This document shows positions 42,648 through 51,359 of a stretch of 64,000 nt of DNA, piece by piece; position 1 is the first letter of the stretch; every line of letters begins with the position of its first letter. The notes under the pieces are model-generated. The model ran no database searches, was not told where the DNA came from, and worked only from the letters and a program-made list of their open reading frames with translations. Source of the DNA: Schaalia vaccimaxillae DSM 15804 (lineage in GTDB: Bacteria; Actinomycetota; Actinomycetes; Actinomycetales; Actinomycetaceae); assembly GCF_000420425.1 (NCBI RefSeq), contig NZ_ATUX01000005.1, positions 186,001 through 250,000 on the forward strand. The letters run 5' to 3'. Position numbers and translations under genes: made by a program.

Positions 42648-44671
42648 CTCATCCTCTTTTCTTCAGTGCCGCTGTTCAAGCGTGCTGCCGCGGCGGCCAC
42701 CTCATCCCTGGAGGGACAGGTCGCCGGACCCACCCGGGTGGCGGCCAATGCTCCCGCACAATTTGCCAGGAGTAGCGCCCGCTCGATGGGCATGTCCTCA
42801 ACCATGCACGCAGCTAGTACACCCGAATGAGCATCGCCTGCGCCGTTGGTGTCCACCGGCGTGATCAATGGCGTCGGGATGTGCGTGGGTTCGCCCGATG
42901 CCGCGTCGCAATACCAGGCTCCGTCGGCTCCGCAGCGGACGAGGACCGGCGAAGTAAGAGCGCGGGAAAGCCAGTGCGCGGCCTGCGCGGGGCCGACTGG
43001 CACGGATTCGGTGTTGAGGCAGGCTTCGTCGCAGAGCCTATCGGCCAGAATCTGGGATTCTCGTTCATTCATTGACCACAGCGGATGCAAGGCTTTCAAA
43101 GCCAGCAGGTCCTCAAGGTTCACTTCTCCAACCATGGGGGACACATCTACGAGGACGCGCAGGTCGTGCGGTGCGGCGTCGACAAAAGCGCGCAGGGCGT
43201 GAGCATTGTCGACGTGAGCCAGGGCGTAGCCGTCAACATGGATGACATCACCTGGGTGTAGGCCGTTGCGAGCAAAATCTGCCCACGCGTCGGCGGGGAC
43301 AAAACATTCGGCACCCCTGGTGGAAATGAAAGTGCGTTCGCTCGATGCATCCGTTAACGCCACGCAATAGCCGGTGTCCATGCCCGGGACTCGCGGGCCC
43401 AGCGCCTCCACGCCAATGTCGGCCAGAGCGCGATCAACGATGGACGCGAACCCGCCCTCGCCAATTCCAGACAGGCTGATGGCCGCAATGTCCATCTGCC
43501 GGGCCGCATACAGGGCGTTGAAGCCGCCGCCCGCGTGCATGCCGGCGTCATCGGCAAAAACGTCGCCTCCGGGTTCGGGGATGGCATCCGTGCGCAGGGC
43601 CAGGTCAACGATTACCTGGCCGAGTTGAACCACCCTGCCCTTCCGCGGTGCGGATTCCAGCCGCAGGTTGACCAGAGCTTCAGCCGTGGAGCGCAAATCG
43701 ATTCCGCTGGTCGATTCGATCAATGCCACATCGACGTCGGCGAAAGCAGCCGGGCCCAAGCAAGCGCCCAAAATCGCGCCCGTAATGGCTCCAATGGTGT
43801 CGGTATCTCCGCCAAGATTTGCCGCAGCCAACACCGCCTGCATGGGGTCATCGGCGTATTTGCGAGCCAAAGCGAAAGCCGCAGGAATGGACTCAGTTGC
43901 CTCTACCGACGTGCCAATATGTGCACGGATCATCTCAATGAAAGGCTGCGAATCTGAAGGAGCCTGCGCTAACTCCAGGGCTGTGCGGGTCCGTGCAAGA
44001 ACATCAGCATGCTCATTCCACGCGCCCTCGTCGCCTCGTTTTGATACCAACTCGACTGCGCCAGACAGAGCCTGGGCAACGGAGCATCCATCCACTCCTA
44101 AGGACACCGCGGCCGCAACCAGCGCGGCGGATTGGAAGCCCTGACGGGTTGCATGGGTGACTTGGCAGGAATCCCAGACGCGGGTGAAGAACAGATCAGT
44201 CGTAGTGGTGGGGGAGGCAATGCCAATGGGGGTAACTCGCATGGCCGCGCCGTTGGTGGCTCCCGTGGTGCCAGTGGTGGTGGGGTCGGCGCCCGCGCGA
44301 ACCGCTTCAAGCGCGGCCTTTGTGGAAGGGCCGAGCAGGTCGAGGCTGCCGCGACGAATCATATCGTCTTCCCAGGCCAGCAGCGTCTGAGCGAATTGAT
44401 TGGGATCAATGCGCCCGCCGCCTGCCACCAGAAGATCGGCTACGAGCAGGGCTTGTTCGGTATCGTCGGTGACGGAGCCCGCGGGCATGTTTGGAGCGTA
44501 AGGCTGGTCGGGTGACGCAGAGGTCAGGCCGGTGATGGCGCCATAGTGTGTGCGAATCCACTCTGGAGACATGGCTTGCGTGGGCATTCCGAGGGCGTCA
44601 CCAACCGCAAGGCCGGTCAAAGCGCCCAAGGCCCGGTCGCGAATCGATAGCTGAGAAGGCACGATAGTCAT
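42644..44671 (-). CDS. Fused ADP-ribosylglycohydrolase and PfkB-family sugar kinase
   Basis: This 675-residue protein joins two enzymes. Residues 10 to about 335 are an ADP-ribosylglycohydrolase (DraG/ARH) domain with intact metal-binding motifs: GALTGLAVGDALGMP, GSVTDDTEQALL (Thr68-Asp70), NGAAMRVTPIG, and NLGGDTDTIGAITG (Asp289, Asp291). Residues 345-665 are a PfkB/ribokinase domain with the substrate loop AGGGFNALYAARQMDIAA, the NERE motif (535-538), and the catalytic DTNGAGDAHSG (607-617, base Asp613). The likely job is to split an N-glycosidic bond and phosphorylate the released sugar. E. coli keeps a related hydrolase and kinase as separate genes (yegU, yegV) beside a transporter (yegT). 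Here the transporter gene follows with a four-base overlap. Confidence 0.88.
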   Translation of the reverse strand: MTIVPSQLSIRDRALGALTGLAVGDALGMPTQAMSPEWIRTHYGAITGLTSASPDQPYAPNMPAGSVTDDTEQALLVADLLVAGGGRIDPNQFAQTLLAWEDDMIRRGSLDLLGPSTKAALEAVRAGADPTTTGTTGATNGAAMRVTPIGIASPTTTTDLFFTRVWDSCQVTHATRQGFQSAALVAAAVSLGVDGCSVAQALSGAVELVSKRGDEGAWNEHADVLARTRTALELAQAPSDSQPFIEMIRAHIGTSVEATESIPAAFALARKYADDPMQAVLAAANLGGDTDTIGAITGAILGACLGPAAFADVDVALIESTSGIDLRSTAEALVNLRLESAPRKGRVVQLGQVIVDLALRTDAIPEPGGDVFADDAGMHAGGGFNALYAARQMDIAAISLSGIGEGGFASIVDRALADIGVEALGPRVPGMDTGYCVALTDASSERTFISTRGAECFVPADAWADFARNGLHPGDVIHVDGYALAHVDNAHALRAFVDAAPHDLRVLVDVSPMVGEVNLEDLLALKALHPLWSMNERESQILADRLCDEACLNTESVPVGPAQAAHWLSRALTSPVLVRCGADGAWYCDAASGEPTHIPTPLITPVDTNGAGDAHSGVLAACMVEDMPIERALLLANCAGALAATRVGPATCPSRDEVAAAAARLNSGTEEKRMS

Positions 44672-44703
44672 GGCGGCTCCTTAGACGATCCAAACGTCAA
44701 ACA

Positions 44704-44730
44704 GCCCCCGTCGAGGGCTTCGACGAGGGC
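44704..44730. terminator. Hairpin after tRNA-Lys
   Basis: gcccccgtcga pairs with tcgacgagggc (one mismatch) around gggct. It lies between tRNA-Lys and the fusion gene, both on the minus strand, and would stop tRNA transcription from running into the gene. Confidence 0.55.
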
Positions 44731-44735
44731 GACGG

Positions 44736-44807
44736 TAGGCCCAGGGGGACTCGAACCCCCAACCCACGGATTAAAAGTCCGCTGCTCTACCATTGAGCTA
44801 TAGGCCC
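44736..44807 (-). tRNA. tRNA-Lys (TTT)
   Basis: On the minus strand the gene opens GGGCCTA-TAGCTCAATGG, has anticodon loop CTTTTAA (TTT) in a GCGGA/TCCGT stem, T-arm GGGGG-TTCGAGT-CCCCC, and closes TGGGCCT-A. CCA is not fully encoded. Confidence 0.94.
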
Positions 44808-44863
44808 AGAACTGCACCGCTCGGCGGGCAAGTCCTCGATCATTGTAGAAGAAAGAAGCCCAA

Positions 44864-45496
44864 ATGGACGAACCGCGCATCCCTCGGCGCCCCGCCATGC
44901 TTGATCCTGCGCGGGCTGAGGCGATTGTTGGTGACGAAGATCCCGCTGCGGGATCCGCTGTTGCCCACACTGCGGCGTGGGCGCTGCTGGGTGTCGGCGA
45001 CGAAGAACTCGGAACTGATGCCGTTGAGAGGCTTCGCCGTGTTGTACGATCTGAGGGCGTTGATGTCATTGCGCACGTGTGGTCGCGTAGCCCTGAGTTC
45101 ACCCTCCCGGGAGCCTTGTGGCGTCTCTACCTGCTTGAAGAGTGGTATCAGCGTGATCGTCTCGCTGTTGAAACCCGCTATGAGGAGGGCTTAGGTGCCC
45201 AGATTGTCCCCGGTTTGGAACAACCTGTGCGGGCTCGAAACCTTGAATCTGTGATGGATGAGGTCTCATCCATGTTGCGCGGAGACCTCACAGACGACGA
45301 CCTCGACTGGGTACTCGCAGCCGCCGCGAAGGTACTGCGCATTGTCGCGGCGGGGGAGACTCACGGGGCTTCGTGGATTGTTGATCCCAGTGACCCGTTG
45401 GCGTATCCGGTGACAACCAGGGCCAAAGCGTTGTTGCGTACCGCCGAGGAGTTGGACGCGGCCTCGCGCGAAGCCCAGGTCGGCGCCCTCGAATAA
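44864..45496 (+). CDS. Conserved actinobacterial protein of unknown function
   Basis: This 210-residue cytoplasmic protein begins MDEPRIPRRPAMLDPARAEA followed by IVGDEDPAAGSAVAHTAA. From memory this opening is shared by a conserved family in many Actinobacteria, but I know no function for it. The middle contains FTLPGALWRLYLLEEWYQRD, and the C-terminal part is helical with WVLAAAAKVLRIVAAGE. No membrane span or catalytic motif is seen. It starts just downstream of the tRNA-Lys gene on the opposite strand and is followed by the third palindrome and ppk1. Confidence 0.75.
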   Translation: MDEPRIPRRPAMLDPARAEAIVGDEDPAAGSAVAHTAAWALLGVGDEELGTDAVERLRRVVRSEGVDVIAHVWSRSPEFTLPGALWRLYLLEEWYQRDRLAVETRYEEGLGAQIVPGLEQPVRARNLESVMDEVSSMLRGDLTDDDLDWVLAAAAKVLRIVAAGETHGASWIVDPSDPLAYPVTTRAKALLRTAEELDAASREAQVGALE

Positions 45497-45507
45497 CCCC
45501 CATTCTT

Positions 45508-45582
45508 CGCCGAGAGCAGACCTTATGGTCATTTTTGCCCGAAAAATGGGCCAAAAATGCGCATAACCTTTGCTCTCGGCGG
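45508..45582. repeat. Dispersed ~75-bp palindrome, copy 3
   Basis: The outer arms cgccgagagca and tgctctcggcg pair perfectly, then four interior positions are mismatched (gacc against acct), and pairing resumes at ttatg/cataa. An inner stem is formed by gcccgaaaaatgggc. The arms share the gccgagagcagac core with copies 1 and 2. Unlike the others it lies between two genes on the same strand, upstream of ppk1. Confidence 0.8.
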
Positions 45583-45680
45583 AAAAGATGGGAACATAGG
45601 CCAGGATGTGGCCCTCGCCTCGTCCTCGTAAGTCCTCGCCCCCGCCCCCGGGACCCTGATAACCCAAGAAAGGGACCCCA

Positions 45681-48071
45681 ATGTCCGACGAGCAGACTTT
45701 CTCCGCCCCCGATGAAAACTGGCCTGGACCCGACGCCGAAATCCCCGAAGATTCCTATGCCCCCAACGTAGATCCCGCTGCGGCCACCGTCCAGAGTGCC
45801 CGCGCCGACGAAATGTTCCTGCGCGCCGACGAGCAGGAGCGCCTAGCCGGGGTTGAACATGAGGATTCCGAATACGACGATGACGCTGACCCGCGCACTC
45901 CTTTTATCCCAGCGCTGTCTACCGCCATCGACATGACCCAACCTATGAGCGAGGACGACCCCCTGCCCAAGGGACGCTTTGCGGACAGGGAAATCTCGTG
46001 GATGGCCTTCAACCAGAGGGTCCTCGAACAATCCGAAGACCCCAACCTTGCCCTGCTGGAGCGAGTCTGGTTCTCAGCAATCTACTCATCCAACCTCGAC
46101 GAATTCTTCATGGTGCGAGTTGCTGGACTCAAGCGCCGAATCGCCGCCGGGATCGCGAAAAAGTCCGCGTCCGGCCTTGAACCGCGCCAAGTCCTTGAAG
46201 GCATCCAGGCGCGCAACCGCGAATTGTCGACCCGCCAGGCTCAAGACTTCCAACGCGACCTCATGCCCGCCTTGGAAGAAGCCGGAATCCACCTGCGCCG
46301 CTGGGAAGACCTCGCCGCAGACCAACAGTTGGAACTGACCCGATACTTCCGCCGCCAAATCTTCCCGGTTCTCACGCCGCTGGCCGTAGACCCGTCCCAC
46401 CCCTTCCCCTATATTTCGGGCCTCTCCCTCAACTTGGCCGTCGTGGTGCGAAACCCGATCACCGCCAAGCTGCACTTTGCGCGCGTCAAGGTCCCGCCCT
46501 CACTGCCGCGCCTCATTAACGTCGACTCGGCGGTTCATGGCGGACGCGCCGAGGACTACGTCCAGACCGAGGACGGCGCCACCTTCGTCACCCTTGAAGA
46601 TGTCGTGCGCGCGCACCTAGACCACCTCTTCCCCGGTGTTGAGATTGTTGAAGCCCACGGATTCCGTGTTACTCGCAACGAGGACGTGGAAGTGGAAGAA
46701 GACGACGCCGAAAACCTGCTGACCGCCATGGAGGAAGAACTACTGCGCCGCAAGTTCGGCCCCGTGGTTCGGCTCGAAGTTGAGGACTCGATCTCTGACT
46801 TCGTTTTGGACTTCCTGGTTGACAAGCTCGAAATTACCGAGGCCGACGTCATCCGCCTGCCCACACCCCTGGATCTCACGCTGTGCAATGAGCTGCATGA
46901 CCTGGAGATTAGTGCCCTCAAGTACCCGCCCTACGTTCCTGTGACGGCGGCGGGCCTTGCTGAGTTTGAATCGTCAAGGTCGGGCGATATCTTCGCCCAA
47001 ATCCGAGCCCACGACGTGCTACTGCATCACCCCTACGATTCTTTCGCGACCTCTGTGCAGTCCTTCATTAGCCAAGCGGCGCGCGATCCTCACGTTCTAG
47101 CAATGAAGCAGACGCTGTACCGGACCTCCGGTGATTCGCCGATCGTGTCGGCCCTTATTGAGGCTGCCCAGTCGGGCAAACAGGTTGTGGCGATTGTCGA
47201 AATCAAGGCGCGTTTCGACGAGGAAGCCAATATCGGGTGGGCCCGTAAGTTGGAGCGCGCCGGTGTCCACGTTGTTTACGGCATGGTGGGGTTGAAAACT
47301 CACTGCAAGCTGTCCCTGGTGGTGCGCCAAGAATCTGACGGTCTGCGCCGCTACTGCCATGTCGGCACCGGCAACTATCACCCCAAGACGGCCCGCGGCT
47401 ACGAGGACCTGGGCTTGCTGACATGCGACCGAGACGTGGCCCAGGACCTGACGCGCCTGTTCAACCAGTTGTCCGGCTATGCGCCGCGTTCCACCTTCCA
47501 CCGCCTGCTGGTGGCGCCCCTGTCGATCCGCGATGGATTGATTGAGCGTATTAATGGCCAGGTTGCTCGTAAGAAGGCTGGCCAGGATGCGTGGATTGGT
47601 ATCAAAGTGAACTCGGCCGTGGATGAACGAGTGATCGACGCTCTTTATCGTGCATCCCAGGCTGGTGTGCAAGTCGATGTGCAGGTGCGTGGCATCTGTG
47701 CGATCCGCGCCGGCGTGCCCGGCCTGTCAGAAAACATCCGGGTCCGGTCCATCCTTGGGCGATTCTTGGAGCACTCGCGGATCTACGCGTTTGGGCATGC
47801 AGGTGAAGAGGAAGTGTGGATCGGTTCTGCCGACCTCATGCACCGCAACTTGGATCGTCGCGTCGAGGCGTTGGTGCGCATCGTGGACCCCGACCAGATT
47901 CACTATCTGGCAAACCTGGTGCGCCGCGGAGTTTCACCAGACACGGCCTCGTGGGCGTTGCGTAAGTCCGGCAAGTGGAAGCGCAACCAATTCGACAAGG
48001 ACGGCCAACCCCTGGCTGACATCCAAAGCGAACTGATGGCGGGGGCCTCCGCCAGGGTGGTGGGCCGTTAG
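45681..48071 (+). CDS. ppk1: Polyphosphate kinase
   Basis: This 796-residue enzyme makes inorganic polyphosphate from ATP reversibly. The N-terminal ~95 residues are an acidic, low-complexity extension, then the PPK N domain begins at [16 protein letters not shown]. The two essential histidines are His541 in GLKTHCKL (phosphorylated residue by homology to E. coli His435) and His560 in [24 protein letters not shown] and [11 protein letters not shown] are further hallmarks. The start has AAAGGG upstream of the ATG. It heads a region rich in phosphate genes (mutT1-like, pst, pit). Confidence 0.95.
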   Translation: MSDEQTFSAPDENWPGPDAEIPEDSYAPNVDPAAATVQSARADEMFLRADEQERLAGVEHEDSEYDDDADPRTPFIPALSTAIDMTQPMSEDDPLPKGRFADREISWMAFNQRVLEQSEDPNLALLERVWFSAIYSSNLDEFFMVRVAGLKRRIAAGIAKKSASGLEPRQVLEGIQARNRELSTRQAQDFQRDLMPALEEAGIHLRRWEDLAADQQLELTRYFRRQIFPVLTPLAVDPSHPFPYISGLSLNLAVVVRNPITAKLHFARVKVPPSLPRLINVDSAVHGGRAEDYVQTEDGATFVTLEDVVRAHLDHLFPGVEIVEAHGFRVTRNEDVEVEEDDAENLLTAMEEELLRRKFGPVVRLEVEDSISDFVLDFLVDKLEITEADVIRLPTPLDLTLCNELHDLEISALKYPPYVPVTAAGLAEFESSRSGDIFAQIRAHDVLLHHPYDSFATSVQSFISQAARDPHVLAMKQTLYRTSGDSPIVSALIEAAQSGKQVVAIVEIKARFDEEANIGWARKLERAGVHVVYGMVGLKTHCKLSLVVRQESDGLRRYCHVGTGNYHPKTARGYEDLGLLTCDRDVAQDLTRLFNQLSGYAPRSTFHRLLVAPLSIRDGLIERINGQVARKKAGQDAWIGIKVNSAVDERVIDALYRASQAGVQVDVQVRGICAIRAGVPGLSENIRVRSILGRFLEHSRIYAFGHAGEEEVWIGSADLMHRNLDRRVEALVRIVDPDQIHYLANLVRRGVSPDTASWALRKSGKWKRNQFDKDGQPLADIQSELMAGASARVVGR

Positions 48072-48081
48072 TGGAATGGCG

Positions 48082-48378
48082 TTACTGACCGGCTTCGGGG
48101 TCAGACGGCTGCGGGGTGTCGGTGCGAATGATTTCGATGGTCATGTTTGTGGCCACGGCAGCCACGGCTCCGACAGCGACGATGACGGGCGCGGCCGCCA
48201 GGGCGATGCCCCCGACGACGACTCCGGCATCCATGGGAATGGAGAAGAGCTCGCGGCCGTCTTCGTTGCGCAAAATAACGCGTCGTACCGTCGTGTCCTT
48301 GTAGAGCTTTTTAATGGTGTCGACGACTTCGGAGCCCGACAGGGTAATACGTTCATTGTCTGAGTTGTGATCCGTCAT
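48082..48378 (-). CDS. DUF4342-like small membrane protein
   Basis: This 98-residue protein has the pattern GSEVVDTIKKLYKDTTVRRV then ILRNEDGRELFSIPMDAGVV followed by a hydrophobic Ala/Val-rich span. This matches DUF4342: a helix, two strands with I-L-R/K-x-x-D-G-x-x-L-x-x-I-P, then a membrane segment. Function is unknown. Its stop lies ten bases from the ppk1 stop on the other strand, and it is divergent from purF across a ~280-base gap. In that gap (48379-48657) I see only a weak 5-base inverted repeat (ccccg...cgggg at about 48465-48481) and the purF ribosome-binding sites. Confidence 0.75.
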   Translation of the reverse strand: MTDHNSDNERITLSGSEVVDTIKKLYKDTTVRRVILRNEDGRELFSIPMDAGVVVGGIALAAAPVIVAVGAVAAVATNMTIEIIRTDTPQPSDPEAGQ

Positions 48379-48657
48379 GGTTTGGTCCTTATCTGAAAGG
48401 GGATTGTGTCTTTAAGTTTGGCAGGGGATTGTCCGGCTGTATATCGGTGGAGACACTGATTTGGCCCCGAGATCAACGGGGGTGATCGCCCTGAGGCGGT
48501 GGCAAGCGTCTACAAAGTCACATGCCAGTAAGCGAAACAAAATGTGGATCGCCGCCAAGACAGCAGACATCGACCAGTAGCATGACGGGAGGACGGCGTC
48601 GTGCGGACTCGTCGCACGGCTGAGCTTTCCTCAACCTCTCTCGAAGGGAACAGGCCT

Positions 48658-50121
48658 GTGTGCGGCATTGTCGGTCACGTTTCGAATTCGCTGGTCAACC
48701 AACAAATCTACGATTCGCTGCTGCTGCTTCAGCATCGCGGTCAAGACTCCACCGGTATCGCCACCATCGAGGGCAACACCGTCCACCGCGTGAAAGCCAA
48801 AGGCCTGGTGCGCGAGGCCTACCGGACCCGCGACATGAGAACCCTGCTGGGCAACGTCGGCCTGGGGCATGTACGTAACGCGAATACGCCGGGCGCCTCC
48901 CAAGAAGATGAGGTCCAGCCCTACTACGTCAACGCCCCCTACGGGATTGTCCTGGTCAACAACGGCAACATCACGAACTCGCGAGAACTCACCGACGAGC
49001 TCTACCGCATTGACCGCAGGCACCTGAACTCCGACTCGGATGCGGAACTGCTGCTCAACGTCCTGGCCAACGAACTCCAACACCACATCCCAGATGACGG
49101 GTCGGACCTCACCCCCGAAGGCATCTTCAGTGCCGTGGATGGCGTCCACCAGCGCGTCGAAGGCTCCTACGCCACAATCGCTCTGATCGCCAGCCGCGGC
49201 CTTCTTGCTTTTAGGGATCCTTTCGGCATCCGTCCCCTGGTTCTGGGCCACCGCCTTGACGAGGACGGAGCCGACGAATGGGTGGTCTGCTCCGAATCCC
49301 TGGTCCTGACCGCCGGCGGCTATGAGCTGGTGCGCGATATTGCTCCTGGCGAGGCCGTATGGATCTCCACCGAGGGCGAGATGAGTTCTCACACCTGGGA
49401 TGGTCCCACCCGCCTGGTCCCGTGCGCCTTCGAGTACGTGTACCTGGCTCGCCCCGACTCGGTGATGAATGGGGTGTCCGTCTACGGTTCACGCCTGCGC
49501 ATGGGGGAAAAGTTGGCAGCCACCGTGGCCGAACAGATTCCTGTTGACGAAATCGACGTCATTATGCCGATTCCGGATTCGTCACGTCCCTCCGCTATGG
49601 AGCTCGCCCGAGTCCTGGGCATTGAATACCGCGAAGGCTTCCTCAAGAACCGCTACGTGGGCCGCACCTTCATCATGCCCGGGCAGAAGGTCCGCAAGAA
49701 GACCGTGCGCCAAAAGCTCAACCCCATGCCCGTTGAGTTTGCTGGCAAGCGCGTCCTGCTGGTCGACGACTCGGTGGTACGTGGCACGACCTCGAAAGAG
49801 ATCATTGAAATGGCCCGTAATGCAGGAGCGGCCAAGGTCTACCTGGCCTCAGCAGCACCCGAAGTTCGCTACCCGCACGTCTACGGCATCAACATCCCCA
49901 CGCTGGATGAATTGGTAGCCACGAATCGCACTGTGGACGAAATATGCGAGGTGATTGGCGCCGACAAGCTGATTTATCAGAAGGTTGACGACCTCTATGA
50001 CGCCATCGTCGAAGGTTCGGATCTGACCGAATTGGACATGTCTTGGTGCGATGGAAAATACGTCACCGGCACCATCACCGACGAGTACCTGCACTGGGTG
50101 GAAGATAACCGAGTGTCCTGA
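48658..50121 (+). CDS. purF: Amidophosphoribosyltransferase (E. coli-type)
   Basis: This 487-residue enzyme carries out the first committed step of purine synthesis. The Ntn glutaminase nucleophile is Cys2 in CGIVGHVSNS, followed by YDSLLLLQHRGQDSTGIA; the PRTase loop is LLVDDSVVRGTTSKEI. The start is chosen at GTG 48658 (AAGGGA eight bases upstream), which puts Cys at position 2 with no propeptide. A GTG at 48601 with GGGAGG upstream would instead add 19 residues. Motifs such as NRYVGRTFIMPGQ, YLASAAPEVRYPHVYGI and the absence of the C-terminal CxxC and CFYG cysteines fit the E. coli-type rather than the Fe-S B. subtilis type usual in Gram-positives. It is separated from purM by 14 kb. Confidence 0.93.
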   Translation: MCGIVGHVSNSLVNQQIYDSLLLLQHRGQDSTGIATIEGNTVHRVKAKGLVREAYRTRDMRTLLGNVGLGHVRNANTPGASQEDEVQPYYVNAPYGIVLVNNGNITNSRELTDELYRIDRRHLNSDSDAELLLNVLANELQHHIPDDGSDLTPEGIFSAVDGVHQRVEGSYATIALIASRGLLAFRDPFGIRPLVLGHRLDEDGADEWVVCSESLVLTAGGYELVRDIAPGEAVWISTEGEMSSHTWDGPTRLVPCAFEYVYLARPDSVMNGVSVYGSRLRMGEKLAATVAEQIPVDEIDVIMPIPDSSRPSAMELARVLGIEYREGFLKNRYVGRTFIMPGQKVRKKTVRQKLNPMPVEFAGKRVLLVDDSVVRGTTSKEIIEMARNAGAAKVYLASAAPEVRYPHVYGINIPTLDELVATNRTVDEICEVIGADKLIYQKVDDLYDAIVEGSDLTELDMSWCDGKYVTGTITDEYLHWVEDNRVS

Positions 50122-50161
50122 CACGACAGCGGACCCAGCTCAAGCCCGGTAACCTTGTGGA

Positions 50162-51208
50162 GTGTCCACAAAGAATCGCCCATCACCGATCCCTTCGCGC
50201 CTTGTGCGTTCGGCAGGATCTTTAGTTTGGCGATTCACGGATCCTGAACGGTGCGCAGAACCCGGCGACAAGATCGACCCGCGTGACATTGAAGTCCTCA
50301 TTGTCCACCGGCCTCGGTATAAGGATTGGTCGTGGCCTAAAGGTAAAACGGAAGCTCACGAGCCGATCATTAGCGCCGCCGTACGCGAAGTCGAAGAAGA
50401 AACCGGACTGCCCGTCGTCCTTGGTGCGCCACTGACCACCCAGCGTTACCGCTTGGGTTCTGGACAGATCAAGGAAGTGCGTTACTGGGTGGGTACCCTC
50501 ATGCCCACAGACCCCTCCGAAGCTGGGGCGGCAGCCGAGCGTACCCGCGTGCCGGTACACCTGGCTCCGGCCTCGGAAATTGACGAATCTCGTTGGGTGA
50601 GCCCCGACAAGGCTGAGGACATGCTCACGAGGCGCGGTGACCGCCGCCTTCTTGGAGAGCTCACCTCACGGGCCAGCCAGGGCCGCCTCGTCACATCGAC
50701 CCTCATCATTGCTCGACACGCAAAAGCCACGTCGCGTTCGTCCTGGCCGCTAGATGAGCAGTCCCGACCACTGACCCGTACCGGTGTTCGACAGGCCCTC
50801 GCCCTCGTCGAATCGTTGAGCGCATACGGCGTCCAGAACGCCTATGCATCACCGTGGGCGCGCTGCCGTCAAACCGTCGCACCGTGGGCGGGCGTTGGGG
50901 GAGTGCCCGTGTGGTCGGTGCCCGAAATTACCGAGGACGCTGTGGAACTCAACCCGCAGGAGGCCACAGATTTCCTCACCGATATGGTGCACGCCCCTCA
51001 CGCGCCCTCGATCATCGTTGGCCACCGGCCGACTTTACCGACGCTTTTTGCACCCATCCTGGCCGTAACCCCAGCAAACTTACATTCGGCTTTCCCAAGT
51101 GCCAGTCCGTGGCTAAGCACCGCCGAAATGCTCGTCGTCCACATCTCTCACGAGGACGAGGATGCGCAGGTGATAGGTGTCGAGCGTCACCTTACGCGGC
51201 TCAGATAG
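50162..51208 (+). CDS. Nudix hydrolase fused to histidine phosphatase (MutT1-like)
   Basis: This 348-residue protein has an N-terminal Nudix domain with box GKTEAHEPIISAAVREVEEE plus TGL (residues 61-83), and a C-terminal histidine-phosphatase domain starting STLIIARHAKA, with the second conserved His in IIVGHRPTLP. This two-domain layout is that of mycobacterial MutT1, which hydrolyses 8-oxo-dGTP/GTP and diadenosine polyphosphates. In mycobacteria mutT1 is beside ppk1, and here it is close to ppk1 too, with purF in between. The GTG start at 50162 is 40 bases after the purF stop, so co-transcription with purF is likely. Confidence 0.88.
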   Translation: MSTKNRPSPIPSRLVRSAGSLVWRFTDPERCAEPGDKIDPRDIEVLIVHRPRYKDWSWPKGKTEAHEPIISAAVREVEEETGLPVVLGAPLTTQRYRLGSGQIKEVRYWVGTLMPTDPSEAGAAAERTRVPVHLAPASEIDESRWVSPDKAEDMLTRRGDRRLLGELTSRASQGRLVTSTLIIARHAKATSRSSWPLDEQSRPLTRTGVRQALALVESLSAYGVQNAYASPWARCRQTVAPWAGVGGVPVWSVPEITEDAVELNPQEATDFLTDMVHAPHAPSIIVGHRPTLPTLFAPILAVTPANLHSAFPSASPWLSTAEMLVVHISHEDEDAQVIGVERHLTRLR

Positions 51209-51235
51209 CCTGATTTTCTTCAACGTACCTTCAAT

Positions 51236-51257
51236 GTTCACCTTTCGTTCACTCGAG
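51236..51257 (+). promoter_or_regulatory. PHO-box-like direct repeat upstream of pstS
   Basis: Two direct repeats, GTTCACCTTTC (51236-51246) and GTTCACTCGAG (51247-51257), are spaced exactly 11 bases apart about 105 bases upstream of pstS. Actinobacterial PhoP binds 11-base direct repeats starting GTTCAC. A weaker unit GTACCTTCAAT precedes them at 51225-51235 and a trailing TTCGGTG follows. This predicts induction of pst under phosphate limitation. No phoPR genes are in the window. Confidence 0.7.
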
Positions 51258-51359
51258 TTCGGTGCCGTGGACATTTCCGGCTCCTAGTTTGTCGATTGAT
51301 CGGTTAATCCGACTCGCGACAATGAGCCGCCTGGAGATGGCGGCAGAACGGAAGATCTA

